From Flavobacteriales bacterium UBA7382 (GTDB lineage Bacteria; Bacteroidota; Bacteroidia; Flavobacteriales_D; Sanyastnellaceae): a stretch of DNA of 14,119 bases. Made by a program: the position numbers and the translations under genes. Below, piece after piece: positions 7,938-14,119 of the stretch (its first letter is position 1; every line of letters begins with the position of its first letter). The stretch spans positions 1-14,119 of the forward strand of contig DKNS01000048.1 of assembly GCA_002469765.1 (NCBI GenBank), in the 5' to 3' direction. The notes beneath the pieces are model-generated. The model made no database searches and had not been told where the DNA came from. It saw nothing but the letters and a program-made list of their open reading frames with translations.

Positions 7938-9188
7938 ATGCCAACAAGCAAGGTCAACCGACACAAAATCCTGAACGATCCGGTTTACGGATTTGTCTCC
8001 CTGCGTCACGCCCGCGCGCTGGACCTCATGGACCACCGTTACATGCAGCGCCTGCGGCGCATTTCACAACTGGGCTTGTCTCATTTGGTCTATCCTGGTG
8101 CGGTCCACAACCGCTTCCATCACGCCGTGGGTTGCATGCATCTGATGCAAGAAGCCATTGACAGCCTCCGGAACAAGGGGGTCGACATCAGCGAGGTGGA
8201 AGCAGAGGGGGCGTGCTTGGCCATCCTGCTTCACGACGTGGGTCACGGTCCATTCAGCCATGCCTTGGAACACAGCATCGTCCAAGGCGTGCATCACGAG
8301 GACGTGAGCGCTTTGATCATGGGGCGCCTGAACGAAGAGTTCAGCGGGGCCTTGGACTTGGCGATTGAAATCTTCAACGACCACCACCCCAAGAAATTTC
8401 TGCACCAGCTCGTCAGCAGCCAACTGGATATGGATCGCTTGGACTACCTCGTCCGAGACAGCTTCTACAGCGGTGTCACAGAGGGAAAAGTGGGCAGCGA
8501 GCGCATCCTCAAAATGCTCGACGTGGTGGACGGCCAATTGGTGGTGGAGGAAAAAGCCATCTACTCCATCGAAAAATTCGTGGTGGCACGACGCCTGATG
8601 TATTGGCAGGTCTACCTCCACCGCACCGTGCTCAGCGCGGAGCACATGCTCATGCTGGTGCTGCGCCGGGCCAAATACCTTGCACGCCAAGGGGTCGACG
8701 TGTTCGCCTCCCCTGCATTGTCGCTGTTCCTCCACGACGACCTGGACAGGGCCAAGTTTTTGGCAGATCCCGCGGTGTTGGAGCGGTTCTGCGAACTTGA
8801 CGACTCCGACATTTTTGTGGCCATGAAGGCATGGCGTCATCACGACGACAAGGTGTTGTCCATGCTGAGCACCAGACTTCTGGATCGGGGGTTGTTCCGC
8901 ATCGAACTGCGGCCCGAACCGTTCACTGACGAGGAGGTGCAAGAACGTGTGGCGGCAACCGCGGTCCATTTCAGGCTGAGCGCAGAAGATGCCCAGTTCC
9001 TAGTCAGCAACGCCATGATTGACAACAAGGCGTATGTGCCAAGAGGAATTTTGGTCCACTACAAAGACGGGTCTATCCGCGACTTCGCCGAAGCGAACGA
9101 CCATCTGAACCTCCAGCTGCTCAGCAAGCCGGTTGAAAAAAGCTTTTTGTGCTACCCGAAGGAACTCACGCCGCCAAAGCCGTCGTGA
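7938..9188 (+). CDS. HD-domain phosphohydrolase (COG1078-like, SAMHD1-type dNTPase relative)
   Basis: This 416-residue cytosolic protein carries an N-terminal HD metal-dependent phosphohydrolase domain. The motif order is that of the dGTPase/SAMHD1-like branch: 'QRLRRISQLG' (37-46), H57-N-R-F-H-H62, H99-D100-VGHGPFSH108, and D164-M-D166-RLDYLVRD. The likely metal ligands are H62, H99, D100 and D166, with H103 and H108 as the conserved partners near the catalytic site. The remainder (about 200-416) is mostly helical and has no motif I recognise. Members with these motifs hydrolyse dNTPs to deoxynucleosides plus triphosphate, but substrate is not proven for this branch. ATG 7938 is the first in frame and gives the usual short lead to 'KILNDPVYGF'. 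It is divergent from porX, which I recall as common in flavobacteria, and converges on the RNase E/G gene with an 8-9 base gap. Confidence 0.94.
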   Translation: MPTSKVNRHKILNDPVYGFVSLRHARALDLMDHRYMQRLRRISQLGLSHLVYPGAVHNRFHHAVGCMHLMQEAIDSLRNKGVDISEVEAEGACLAILLHDVGHGPFSHALEHSIVQGVHHEDVSALIMGRLNEEFSGALDLAIEIFNDHHPKKFLHQLVSSQLDMDRLDYLVRDSFYSGVTEGKVGSERILKMLDVVDGQLVVEEKAIYSIEKFVVARRLMYWQVYLHRTVLSAEHMLMLVLRRAKYLARQGVDVFASPALSLFLHDDLDRAKFLADPAVLERFCELDDSDIFVAMKAWRHHDDKVLSMLSTRLLDRGLFRIELRPEPFTDEEVQERVAATAVHFRLSAEDAQFLVSNAMIDNKAYVPRGILVHYKDGSIRDFAEANDHLNLQLLSKPVEKSFLCYPKELTPPKPS

Positions 9189-9197
9189 GCCTTCAGG

Positions 9198-10751
9198 TCA
9201 ATCTGGGGTGATGTCCTCGCCCAAGGCGTTGTACACGTGGTACTCCAAGAACTCCAAGTTGGAATTGGACTCCACGGCAATCTTGATCGCGAATTCCTTC
9301 TCCCAAGCCCGGCGTATGGATTTCCACCAACCCTGCTGCACGTAAGCCTCCAACAATGGGTGCACCATCAGCGTCATGCGCTTCCGGTTTTCGCCTTCTA
9401 CAAGGTACTTGAGGGCCGAGGCAATCTTGTCCGTGATCAAGATGCTGGCTTCCACCTTGCCGGACCCGTTGCAGGATGGGCAGGCGTCGGTGGTCACCAC
9501 TTGAGCCACATCTCGAACTCGCTGACGCGTCATTTCCACCACACCGAACCGGCTGGGGGAGGCTATGTTGTGCTTGGCTTTGTCGCCCTTCATGGCCTCC
9601 TTCAAAGCGTCGGTCAGCTGTTTGTTGTGCTCACGCTTGGCCATGTCGATGAAGTCAATGGCAATGATGCCGCCCATGTCACGAAGACGCAACACCCTGG
9701 CGATCTCTGGAACCACATCCAAGTTGGTCAGCAACGCGTTCTCCTCCTGGCTTGACGCGCCTTTCTTGCGCCCGCCACTGTTCACGTCGATGACGTGCAT
9801 GGCCTCCGTTTGCTCAATCACGAGGTACGACCCCGACCGCAGGTTCACCTGACGCCCAAACGCCGCCTTGATCTGGCGATGGATAGACATGTCGTTGAAC
9901 AGGTCTTTGACACGGCTCAACTTGACCATGGCCTCGTCCCCAGATGTGCTCTGGGCCAAAAACTCCTTGACCTCGTCCGACAAGCGCGGGTCGTTCACAT
10001 GGATGGCCGTGCACGACTTGGTCATGACGTCCCGGAGGACGGCGCTGACCTGATTCACTTCCCCCAACACGCGTTTACCCGGTTTGGCACTCTTCAGGTT
10101 GGCGTACAATTTCTGCCAACGGTCCACCAAGTCCTGCAGATCCGTATGCAGGTCTGCCGAACCTTTGTTTTCCGCAACTGTCCGTACAATGATGCCAAAC
10201 CCAGGGGGTTGAATGCTTTGCATGAGTCGCCGCAGACGATTGCGTTCTTTTTCTCCTTTGATGCGAGAAGACATACTCACCTTGTCGCTGAACGGCACCA
10301 GCACCAAATAGCGCCCCGGCAGACTGACCTCAGCCGTCAACCTTGGACCCTTGGTGCTGATGGGCTCTTTCGCAACTTGAACCAGAACAAGCTGAGATGC
10401 GGACACGTAGTCCTTCATCTTGCCCTTCCGCTCAATGTCCTCTTCCCGCTTGAATTTGCTGATGTCGGCTGTGGGTTGTTTGCCTGACATCACACGTTTG
10501 ACCCAAGTCTGCTGCGTTTTGTACTGAGGCCCCAAATCGGAGTGGTGCAAAAATGCATCCTTCCCGTGGCCCACATCGACAAACCCTGCATTCAAGTTGG
10601 GCATGACTTTCCTGACGCGACCGACGTAAATGTCGCCCACGGCGTATTGCACGTCTCCACGGTCGCGGTGCAGCTCCACGAGCTGACCGTCTTCCAGGAC
10701 GGCAATGTCAACGCCCTTGGGCGTCGAATTGATGACGAGTTCCGCGTCCAT
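9198..10751 (-). CDS. rng: Ribonuclease E/G family protein (RNase G-like)
   Basis: A 517-residue endoribonuclease of the RNase E/G family, used for rRNA maturation and mRNA turnover, without the long disordered degradosome scaffold of RNase E. An S1 RNA-binding domain lies at about 36-130 ('VGDIYVGRV', 'NLNAGFVDVGHGKDAFLH') and carries a Lys/Glu-rich insertion around 88-115. A 5'-sensor region follows. The DNase I-like catalytic domain contains D322 in 'IDVNSGG' and D366 in 'AIDFIDM', matching the two Mg-binding aspartates, and C424-P-S-C427 is the zinc-link pair that joins subunits. GTG 10754 precedes ATG 10751 directly; the ATG is chosen. It is the last gene of the HU-TPR-small basic protein-rng unit, 53 bases after the small gene, and it converges on the HD gene. 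Confidence 0.96.
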   Translation of the reverse strand: MDAELVINSTPKGVDIAVLEDGQLVELHRDRGDVQYAVGDIYVGRVRKVMPNLNAGFVDVGHGKDAFLHHSDLGPQYKTQQTWVKRVMSGKQPTADISKFKREEDIERKGKMKDYVSASQLVLVQVAKEPISTKGPRLTAEVSLPGRYLVLVPFSDKVSMSSRIKGEKERNRLRRLMQSIQPPGFGIIVRTVAENKGSADLHTDLQDLVDRWQKLYANLKSAKPGKRVLGEVNQVSAVLRDVMTKSCTAIHVNDPRLSDEVKEFLAQSTSGDEAMVKLSRVKDLFNDMSIHRQIKAAFGRQVNLRSGSYLVIEQTEAMHVIDVNSGGRKKGASSQEENALLTNLDVVPEIARVLRLRDMGGIIAIDFIDMAKREHNKQLTDALKEAMKGDKAKHNIASPSRFGVVEMTRQRVRDVAQVVTTDACPSCNGSGKVEASILITDKIASALKYLVEGENRKRMTLMVHPLLEAYVQQGWWKSIRRAWEKEFAIKIAVESNSNLEFLEYHVYNALGEDITPD

Positions 10752-10804
10752 CACATGAAGTACCGTGATTTAAAGCTGCAAGTCACAGCCTCAACTCACG
10801 CACA

Positions 10805-10894
10805 TTACTTCTTCTTGTGACGGTTCTTGCGAAGACGCTTCTTCCTCTTGTGCGTGGCCATCTTGTGACGCTTGCGCTTTTTTCCGCTTGGCAT
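10805..10894 (-). CDS. 29-residue hyperbasic protein, likely small ribosomal (AURKAIP1/COX24-like)
   Basis: A complete ORF from ATG 10894 to TAA 10805 encodes 29 residues, beginning MPSGKKRKRHKMATHKRK and ending RKNRHKKK. Seventeen residues are Lys or Arg and three more are His; there are no acidic residues. It is too short for usual gene callers, but reality is supported by its position: 11 bases after the TPR stop and 53 before rng, same strand, with an A/T-rich leader lacking Shine-Dalgarno, as usual for Bacteroidota. I recall near-identical 'MPSGKKRKRHK' peptides in Bacteroidota genomes. The composition and 'KRKKR.RKNRHKKK' tail resemble the AURKAIP1/COX24 (DUF1713, mS38/bS22-type) ribosomal peptides, so a role in the small ribosomal subunit is inferred, not shown. 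Placement next to an rRNA-processing nuclease fits that. Confidence 0.85.
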   Translation of the reverse strand: MPSGKKRKRHKMATHKRKKRLRKNRHKKK

Positions 10895-10905
10895 GATGAT
10901 GATGT

Positions 10906-11520
10906 TTAATTGCTTGTTTCTGCCAACGCAGATTCAAGCCGTTCGATGATTCCTTCCACACTCTTGGTCACGGCTGTGTCCGGAGCGAGCGGAAGGTAAG
11001 ATTTGTATTCAGTCAGGGCGAGGTCAGGTTTCTCCATGGCTTCGAGGCATCGCGCCTTGAAGAACCTGCCGTTTACGTAAAGTTCGTCGGCAGACACGCA
11101 AAGGTCAAATCCCTCCACGGCGTCTTCAAGAAAACCTTCTTCCATATCCAACATGGCGCGCTCCCAATAAGCCTCCACACGGTCGGGTGTCGCATCGATG
11201 ACTTGGTTGAAACGTTCTCGGGCCTTGTCCAATTGTCCACTCTGAACGCTGAAGCGGCCAAGCCACATCACGGCGTCCAAGTTGGGCGGGGTGGATTCGG
11301 CCAGTTGACGCAACTCAAGAATGCCCTCCATGGGGTTCTCGCCGCTCACTTTGGCCACCGCCAAGTCTACGGGATTGGACCCGATGTCTTCCAGCGCGAC
11401 TCCTTCTTCCATAGGCACCGGAGGTTCGGAAGAACCTGGTGTCCGGGGCATCAGCACAAGTCCCGCCGCCAATGCACCCGCACCGACAATCAAGACCCAC
11501 GATGATTTGGAAATCGCCAT
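10906..11520 (-). CDS. Membrane-anchored tetratricopeptide repeat protein
   Basis: This 204-residue protein has a single hydrophobic N-terminal segment at about 8-24 after two early lysine/serine residues, without a lipobox or clear cleavage site, so it is probably anchored in the inner membrane with its body in the periplasm. A Pro/Glu-rich linker (25-50) is followed by about three TPR units at roughly 80-113, 114-147 and 149-181 (TPR-like spacing in 'LGRFSVQSGQLDKARERFNQ' and 'AYWERAMLDMEEGFLEDAV'). TPRs mediate protein binding; no catalytic residues are seen and the partner is unknown. ATG 11520 is 12 bases after the HU stop and is preceded by GAGGG, one of the few Shine-Dalgarno-like sites here. 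Gene order HU-TPR-small protein-rng suggests one transcript. Confidence 0.9.
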   Translation of the reverse strand: MAISKSSWVLIVGAGALAAGLVLMPRTPGSSEPPVPMEEGVALEDIGSNPVDLAVAKVSGENPMEGILELRQLAESTPPNLDAVMWLGRFSVQSGQLDKARERFNQVIDATPDRVEAYWERAMLDMEEGFLEDAVEGFDLCVSADELYVNGRFFKARCLEAMEKPDLALTEYKSYLPLAPDTAVTKSVEGIIERLESALAETSN

Positions 11521-11532
11521 GCTGAAGCCCTC

Positions 11533-11823
11533 TTACTTGACTTTCACGTTGGTCTTCACATTGTCCAAGAAATCACGGCTTGGCTTAAATGAAGGGATGT
11601 TGTGTGCGGGGATCTGAATGGACTTCTTCGCGAGGATGTTGCGGCCGGTCTTGGCGGCACGCGTCTTCACGACGAAGCTTCCAAATCCACGCAGGTACAC
11701 GTTGTTGCCATTCTCCAAGTTGTTCCGGACGGCGCGCATAAACGCTTCCACAGTCACTTGAATGTCTCCTTTTTCCATTCCGGTTTGTTCCGAAATCTGG
11801 CTAACGATGTCTGCCTTGGTCAT
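11533..11823 (-). CDS. HU/IHF-family nucleoid DNA-binding protein
   Basis: A 96-residue member of the HU/IHF family, a dimeric nucleoid protein that binds and bends DNA. The N-terminal helices start 'MTKADIVSQISEQTGM'; the family signature strand 'NVYLRGFGSFVVKTRAAKTG' (41-60) is followed by R61-N62-I63, the tip of the DNA-clasping arm, and the second conserved strand 'IPAHNIPSFKPS' (71-82). Canonical HU/IHF has a proline after R-N that intercalates between base pairs; here Ile63 occupies that place, as I recall for this Bacteroidota subfamily, so DNA kinking may differ. It is first in the minus-strand unit leading to rng and diverges from mutY across 100 bases. Confidence 0.95.
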   Translation of the reverse strand: MTKADIVSQISEQTGMEKGDIQVTVEAFMRAVRNNLENGNNVYLRGFGSFVVKTRAAKTGRNILAKKSIQIPAHNIPSFKPSRDFLDNVKTNVKVK

Positions 11824-11863
11824 GGGTCGAGAGGGGGATGTTGTTTGAATTCAATGAAGTAGA

Positions 11864-11882
11864 CCTTGGGCGTCGCCCTAGG
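11864..11882. repeat. 19-base imperfect palindrome between HU and mutY genes
   Basis: CCTTGGGCG (11864-11872), one central T, then CGCCCTAGG (11874-11882): two 9-base arms that are reverse complements except at one position. A one-base spacer makes an RNA hairpin unlikely and suggests a protein-binding dyad. It sits directly upstream of the candidate -33 element of mutY and inside the presumed leader of the HU operon, where an operator could affect both directions. No cognate regulator is apparent in the window. Confidence 0.5.
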
Positions 11883-11915
11883 TTTTCGGGGTGCGAAAAT
11901 ACACCCATACCTTTG
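11883..11915 (+). promoter_or_regulatory. Candidate Bacteroidota-type promoter for mutY
   Basis: TACCTTTG at 11908-11915 matches the -7 consensus TAnnTTTG at every specified base, and TTTTCG at 11883-11888 is centred about 26 bases upstream where the TTG/TTTG -33 element is expected. Transcription would begin near 11918-11919, leaving only about 5 bases before ATG 11924, close to leaderless. If correct, this rules out the GTG at 11891 as the mutY start. On the opposite strand TATTTTCG (11901-11894) is a one-mismatch -7 candidate for the HU unit. Confidence 0.42.
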
Positions 11916-11923
11916 GAAACGAC

Positions 11924-12994
11924 ATGAATAAGCGGGGTTTTCTGCAAAAAAATTGGCGCCAAACCGATGCGGAGCGCGCACGACGGTCCCTTGCTGCGTG
12001 GTACAACAGCCACGCACGGGACCTCCCCTGGCGTCTGACCCCCAGCCTCTACGGCACGTGGTTGAGTGAAATCATGCTCCAGCAAACCCGAGTGGATACG
12101 GGCATTCCCAAGTGGCACCTGTTCCAAGAATTGTTTCCAACCGTGAACGATTTGGCCCAGGCTTCGGAAGCCGAGGTGATGAAGGCCTGGGAGGGTTTGG
12201 GGTACTACCGCCGCGCCAGGTTGCTTCACAAAGCCGCCAAGGTCATCGCATCCCAAGGGCGCTTCCCCGACAACCGCCAGGGCTGGCTCGCCTTGCCTGG
12301 CGTCGGGCCCTACACGTCTGCGGCCATCGCATCCATCGGTCTGGGTGAACCCGTGGCCGCCGTCGACGGCAACGTTCAGCGCGTGATGAGCCGTTGGGCC
12401 GGGGTGACTGCGCCCGTGGACAGCAAGCCAGGCGCCCAAATCATTCAAGAGGTGGCCGACGACTGGCTGGACCCCGATCGGCCAGGCGACCACAACCAAG
12501 CCGTGATGGAGTTGGGGGCGCTGGTGTGCTCACCCAAACACCCGCGCTGCATCGAATGCCCTGCGAGGTCCACTTGCGCCTCCGCGGACAGCCCGGACAT
12601 GTGGTCTGTGCTGCCGAACAAAACGCCCAAGCGCAAAGCCGCGCGTTGGGAACTTGCATGGCATGTGGCCCACCACGGAAATCAGGTGGTGGCCATCCAA
12701 CGACCAGACACGGGGGTTTGGGCCACGCTGTGGGCCTTTCCCGAGCAAGCCCCAACCTTCCCCACAGCCCCCAGCCACACGTTGATTCCAGAAGTGGTAC
12801 ATGTGTTGACCCACAAACGCATCCACGCCCGCATGGAGGGGACCGCCATGTCGTCGGCAGAGGCGCTGCATGCTTGGGCCAAGGAAGTGAATGGCGTGGT
12901 GATGACCTGGGAGGAATGCGAGGCCAAAGCGTGGCCAAGGTTGGCGACCAAGGTTTGGCCTCAATTGAAGGCCGCCTGCATGGCGCACAACTGA
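11924..12994 (+). CDS. mutY: A/G-specific adenine DNA glycosylase MutY
   Basis: MutY (356 residues) removes adenine mispaired with 8-oxoguanine or guanine in base-excision repair. The catalytic Glu is E49 in 'SEIMLQQTRV'; the helix-hairpin-helix is 'LPGVGPYTSAAIAS' (124-137) and the catalytic Asp is D148 in 'AVDGNVQRV'. The [4Fe-4S] cluster ligands are C202-x6-C209-x2-C212-x5-C218. The C-terminal NUDIX-like 8-oxoG recognition domain (about 238-350) contains 'VLTHKRIHARM'. Length matches the family (about 350). ATG 11924 is preferred over GTG 11891, because the latter lies upstream of the predicted transcription start. ssb follows after 23 bases and gldE after that, forming one plus-strand unit. 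Confidence 0.96.
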   Translation: MNKRGFLQKNWRQTDAERARRSLAAWYNSHARDLPWRLTPSLYGTWLSEIMLQQTRVDTGIPKWHLFQELFPTVNDLAQASEAEVMKAWEGLGYYRRARLLHKAAKVIASQGRFPDNRQGWLALPGVGPYTSAAIASIGLGEPVAAVDGNVQRVMSRWAGVTAPVDSKPGAQIIQEVADDWLDPDRPGDHNQAVMELGALVCSPKHPRCIECPARSTCASADSPDMWSVLPNKTPKRKAARWELAWHVAHHGNQVVAIQRPDTGVWATLWAFPEQAPTFPTAPSHTLIPEVVHVLTHKRIHARMEGTAMSSAEALHAWAKEVNGVVMTWEECEAKAWPRLATKVWPQLKAACMAHN

Positions 12995-13017
12995 GGCGGA
13001 AGAAGTACCTTCGAGGC

Positions 13018-13500
13018 ATGGCTGGCATCAACAAAGTGATCCTCGTAGGCAACCTTGGGCAGAACCCCGAATTGCGCTACACCCCCAACGGCGTGGCAGT
13101 ATGCTCCATCCGCGTGGCGACATCGGAATCCTACACCGACCGCGCCTCGGGTGAACGCATCACGACCACCGAATGGCACAACGTAGTCCTTTGGCGTGGG
13201 CTGGCTGAAACCGCTGGGAAATACCTCAAAACGGGATCCCAAGTGTACCTCGAGGGCAAACTCAAGACCCGCCAATGGCAAGACCAGCAAGGGCAAAACC
13301 GCTACACCACGGAAGTCGTGGCCGACGTGATGCAGCTGCTGGGACGTGCCCCAGGCCGCGAGGAAAGCTCCCCTCAAGCAACCGCACCGGCCGCCACAGC
13401 ATCAGCGACAACCCAGCCTGCACAGCCTGCACAGGCCGTGCAACAAGCTGCCGCAAGTCCAAGTGCAGCTCCAGGCACCGCCGACGACCTCCCGTTCTGA
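13018..13500 (+). CDS. ssb: Single-stranded DNA-binding protein SSB
   Basis: SSB (160 residues) coats single-stranded DNA in replication, recombination and repair and recruits partner enzymes. The N-terminal OB fold (1-110) begins 'MAGINKVILVGNLGQNPELR' and contains the aromatic DNA-stacking residues W53, W59 and W87 and the 'GSQVYLEGKL' strand. A low-complexity Ala/Gln/Pro linker (112-154) follows, and the acidic tip ends D156-D-L-P-F160, the hub motif that binds partner proteins. Length is typical. ATG 13018 is chosen because the fold starts there; an open frame continues upstream antiparallel to no gene feature but overlaps mutY in another frame and is a shadow. It is preceded by a GAGG a few bases upstream. 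gldE starts 14 bases after its stop. Confidence 0.97.
   Translation: MAGINKVILVGNLGQNPELRYTPNGVAVCSIRVATSESYTDRASGERITTTEWHNVVLWRGLAETAGKYLKTGSQVYLEGKLKTRQWQDQQGQNRYTTEVVADVMQLLGRAPGREESSPQATAPAATASATTQPAQPAQAVQQAAASPSAAPGTADDLPF
13414..13434 (+). repeat. Short tandem repeat in the SSB linker
   Basis: CAGCCTGCA occurs twice in tandem (13414-13422 and 13423-13431) followed by CAG, encoding the QPAQPAQ part of the disordered SSB linker. It is in frame (9-base unit), so copy-number change would lengthen or shorten the linker by three residues without a frameshift. Confidence 0.6.
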
Positions 13501-13514
13501 ATCGAGTCCTCTGA

Positions 13515-14119
13515 ATGGAGACTGAACATTGGCTGAGCACTTGGGCTGAACATGGATGGTCGATGTTGACTGTGCTTGTGCTGCTCGTGATGTCTGCCCT
13601 TGTGTCCGGATCCGAGGTCGCGTTTTTCAATTTGTCACCGCGCGCGCTGCACGACCTTGAGCAAGAAGACAACCCCAGGGCCCAAAACGTACTCGCCCTC
13701 ATGCGTTCACCCAACAATGTGGACGGGCCGCGAAACCTGCTGGGCACGATTTTGGTCATCAACAACCTAGTCAACGTCTCCATTGTCCTGATCGCCACGG
13801 TGTTGGCTGAACAGTTGTTTCCGAGCGACGCCATGCCTCTTTGGCTTGGCACCTTGATTCACGTGGTGGGAGTCACGTTCCTGTTGGTGCTCTTTGGGGA
13901 GGTCATCCCCAAGATTTACGCCACGTCCTTTGGGGTGGATTTGGCCAAACTCATGGCCGCCCCTCTCTTGCTCTCGCAACGCGTCCTTCGCCCCGTCTGG
14001 AAACCCCTTGTAGGTATGGGTCGCTGGATGGACGACAAACTCGCCAACCCCACCGCCGACATCAGCGTAGAAGACCTAGAGCAGGCGCTTGAATTGACCG
14101 ACAATGCGGAGCGTTCTGA
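13515..14119 (+). CDS. gldE: Gliding motility-associated protein GldE, N-terminal part (3' truncated)
   Basis: The open frame runs from ATG 13515, which directly follows an in-frame TGA, to the window end (201 residues, no stop). It is a CNNM/CorC (HlyC/CorC)-type inner-membrane protein. Hydrophobic segments lie at about 15-37, 76-100 and 108-135. Family landmarks are S31-G-S-E-V-A-F-F, 'GTILVINNLVNVSI' with N83, N84 and N87, and 'LFGEVIPK' (127-134). The last residues 'ELTDNAERS' are at the start of the cytosolic part leading into the CBS pair and CorC_HlyC domain, which lie outside the window. GldE is linked to GldD and to gliding/type IX secretion in flavobacteria; a transport role is inferred from the CorC family. 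The gldE name also rests on the mutY-ssb neighbourhood. Confidence 0.88.
   Translation, partial: METEHWLSTWAEHGWSMLTVLVLLVMSALVSGSEVAFFNLSPRALHDLEQEDNPRAQNVLALMRSPNNVDGPRNLLGTILVINNLVNVSIVLIATVLAEQLFPSDAMPLWLGTLIHVVGVTFLLVLFGEVIPKIYATSFGVDLAKLMAAPLLLSQRVLRPVWKPLVGMGRWMDDKLANPTADISVEDLEQALELTDNAERS

Noticed and set aside
8064..8969. Minus-strand open frame (301 codons) opposite the HD-domain gene
   Set aside because: It is antisense to conserved HD motifs, rich in His/Val/Gln, with no start context or recognisable product.
9137..9148. A/T-rich perfect palindrome AAAAAGCTTTTT
   Set aside because: It lies within the 3' coding part of the HD gene (Lys-Ser-Phe codons), with no downstream context for a terminator or operator; likely codon coincidence.
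12394..13017. Upstream extension of the ssb reading frame through mutY
   Set aside because: The extension is in another frame of the mutY coding sequence. The SSB fold starts exactly at ATG 13018, so a fusion protein is not supported.
1..14119. Search for mobile elements, CRISPR arrays, tRNA/rRNA genes and defence islands
   Set aside because: No transposase, integrase, regularly spaced repeat, tRNA-like cloverleaf or toxin-antitoxin pair was seen by reading, and all substantial frames are accounted for by core genes.

Overview
This window looks like a piece of a Bacteroidota chromosome, probably a Flavobacteriales-like lineage with unusually high GC (roughly 55-60% by eye). The clade call rests on four things. 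PorX, a receiver-PglZ fusion that regulates type IX secretion, and GldE, a gliding-associated CNNM/CorC-type protein, are both present. Most start codons lack a Shine-Dalgarno sequence. There is a tiny Lys/Arg-rich protein of a type I recall from Bacteroidota, and one intergenic hexamer-type element fits the TAnnTTTG promoter consensus of that phylum. No tRNA, rRNA, CRISPR array, insertion sequence, integrase or phage gene is visible. Coding density is very high, and I read this as core genome rather than an accessory island.

Layout: (1) Plus strand, 1-4555: the 3' end of clpP, then clpX, a small rhodanese-domain putative lipoprotein starting 2 bases after clpX, and after a 101-base gap mutS. 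(2) Minus strand, 7847-4575: porX, tsaE (ATGA overlap with porX) and an alanine dehydrogenase-family gene, convergent with mutS. (3) Plus strand, 7938-9188: an HD-domain phosphohydrolase, divergent from porX. (4) Minus strand, 11823-9198: an HU/IHF-like protein, a membrane-anchored TPR protein, a 29-residue hyperbasic protein not captured by ordinary ORF length cut-offs, and an RNase E/G-family enzyme. (5) Plus strand, 11924-14119: mutY, ssb and the 5' part of gldE, cut by the window end.

Themes: protein quality control (ClpXP), DNA repair and replication (MutS, MutY, SSB, a possible dNTPase), RNA processing and translation (RNase E/G, TsaE for the tRNA t6A modification, the 29-residue putative ribosomal protein), and surface biology (PorX, GldE). 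Type IX secretion/gliding genes are therefore embedded in housekeeping transcription units.

The only intergenic spaces near 100 bases are 1815-1915 (clpX/rhodanese to mutS), 7848-7937 (porX/HD divergent) and 11824-11923 (HU/mutY divergent). The last holds a 19-base imperfect palindrome and a good promoter candidate. No stretch over 300 bases lacks a gene. I do not see a convincing new multi-gene system. The points most worth a second look are the 29-residue protein, the palindrome plus promoter before mutY, the glutamine at the expected catalytic histidine position of the alanine dehydrogenase homologue, and the PorX-TsaE coupling.
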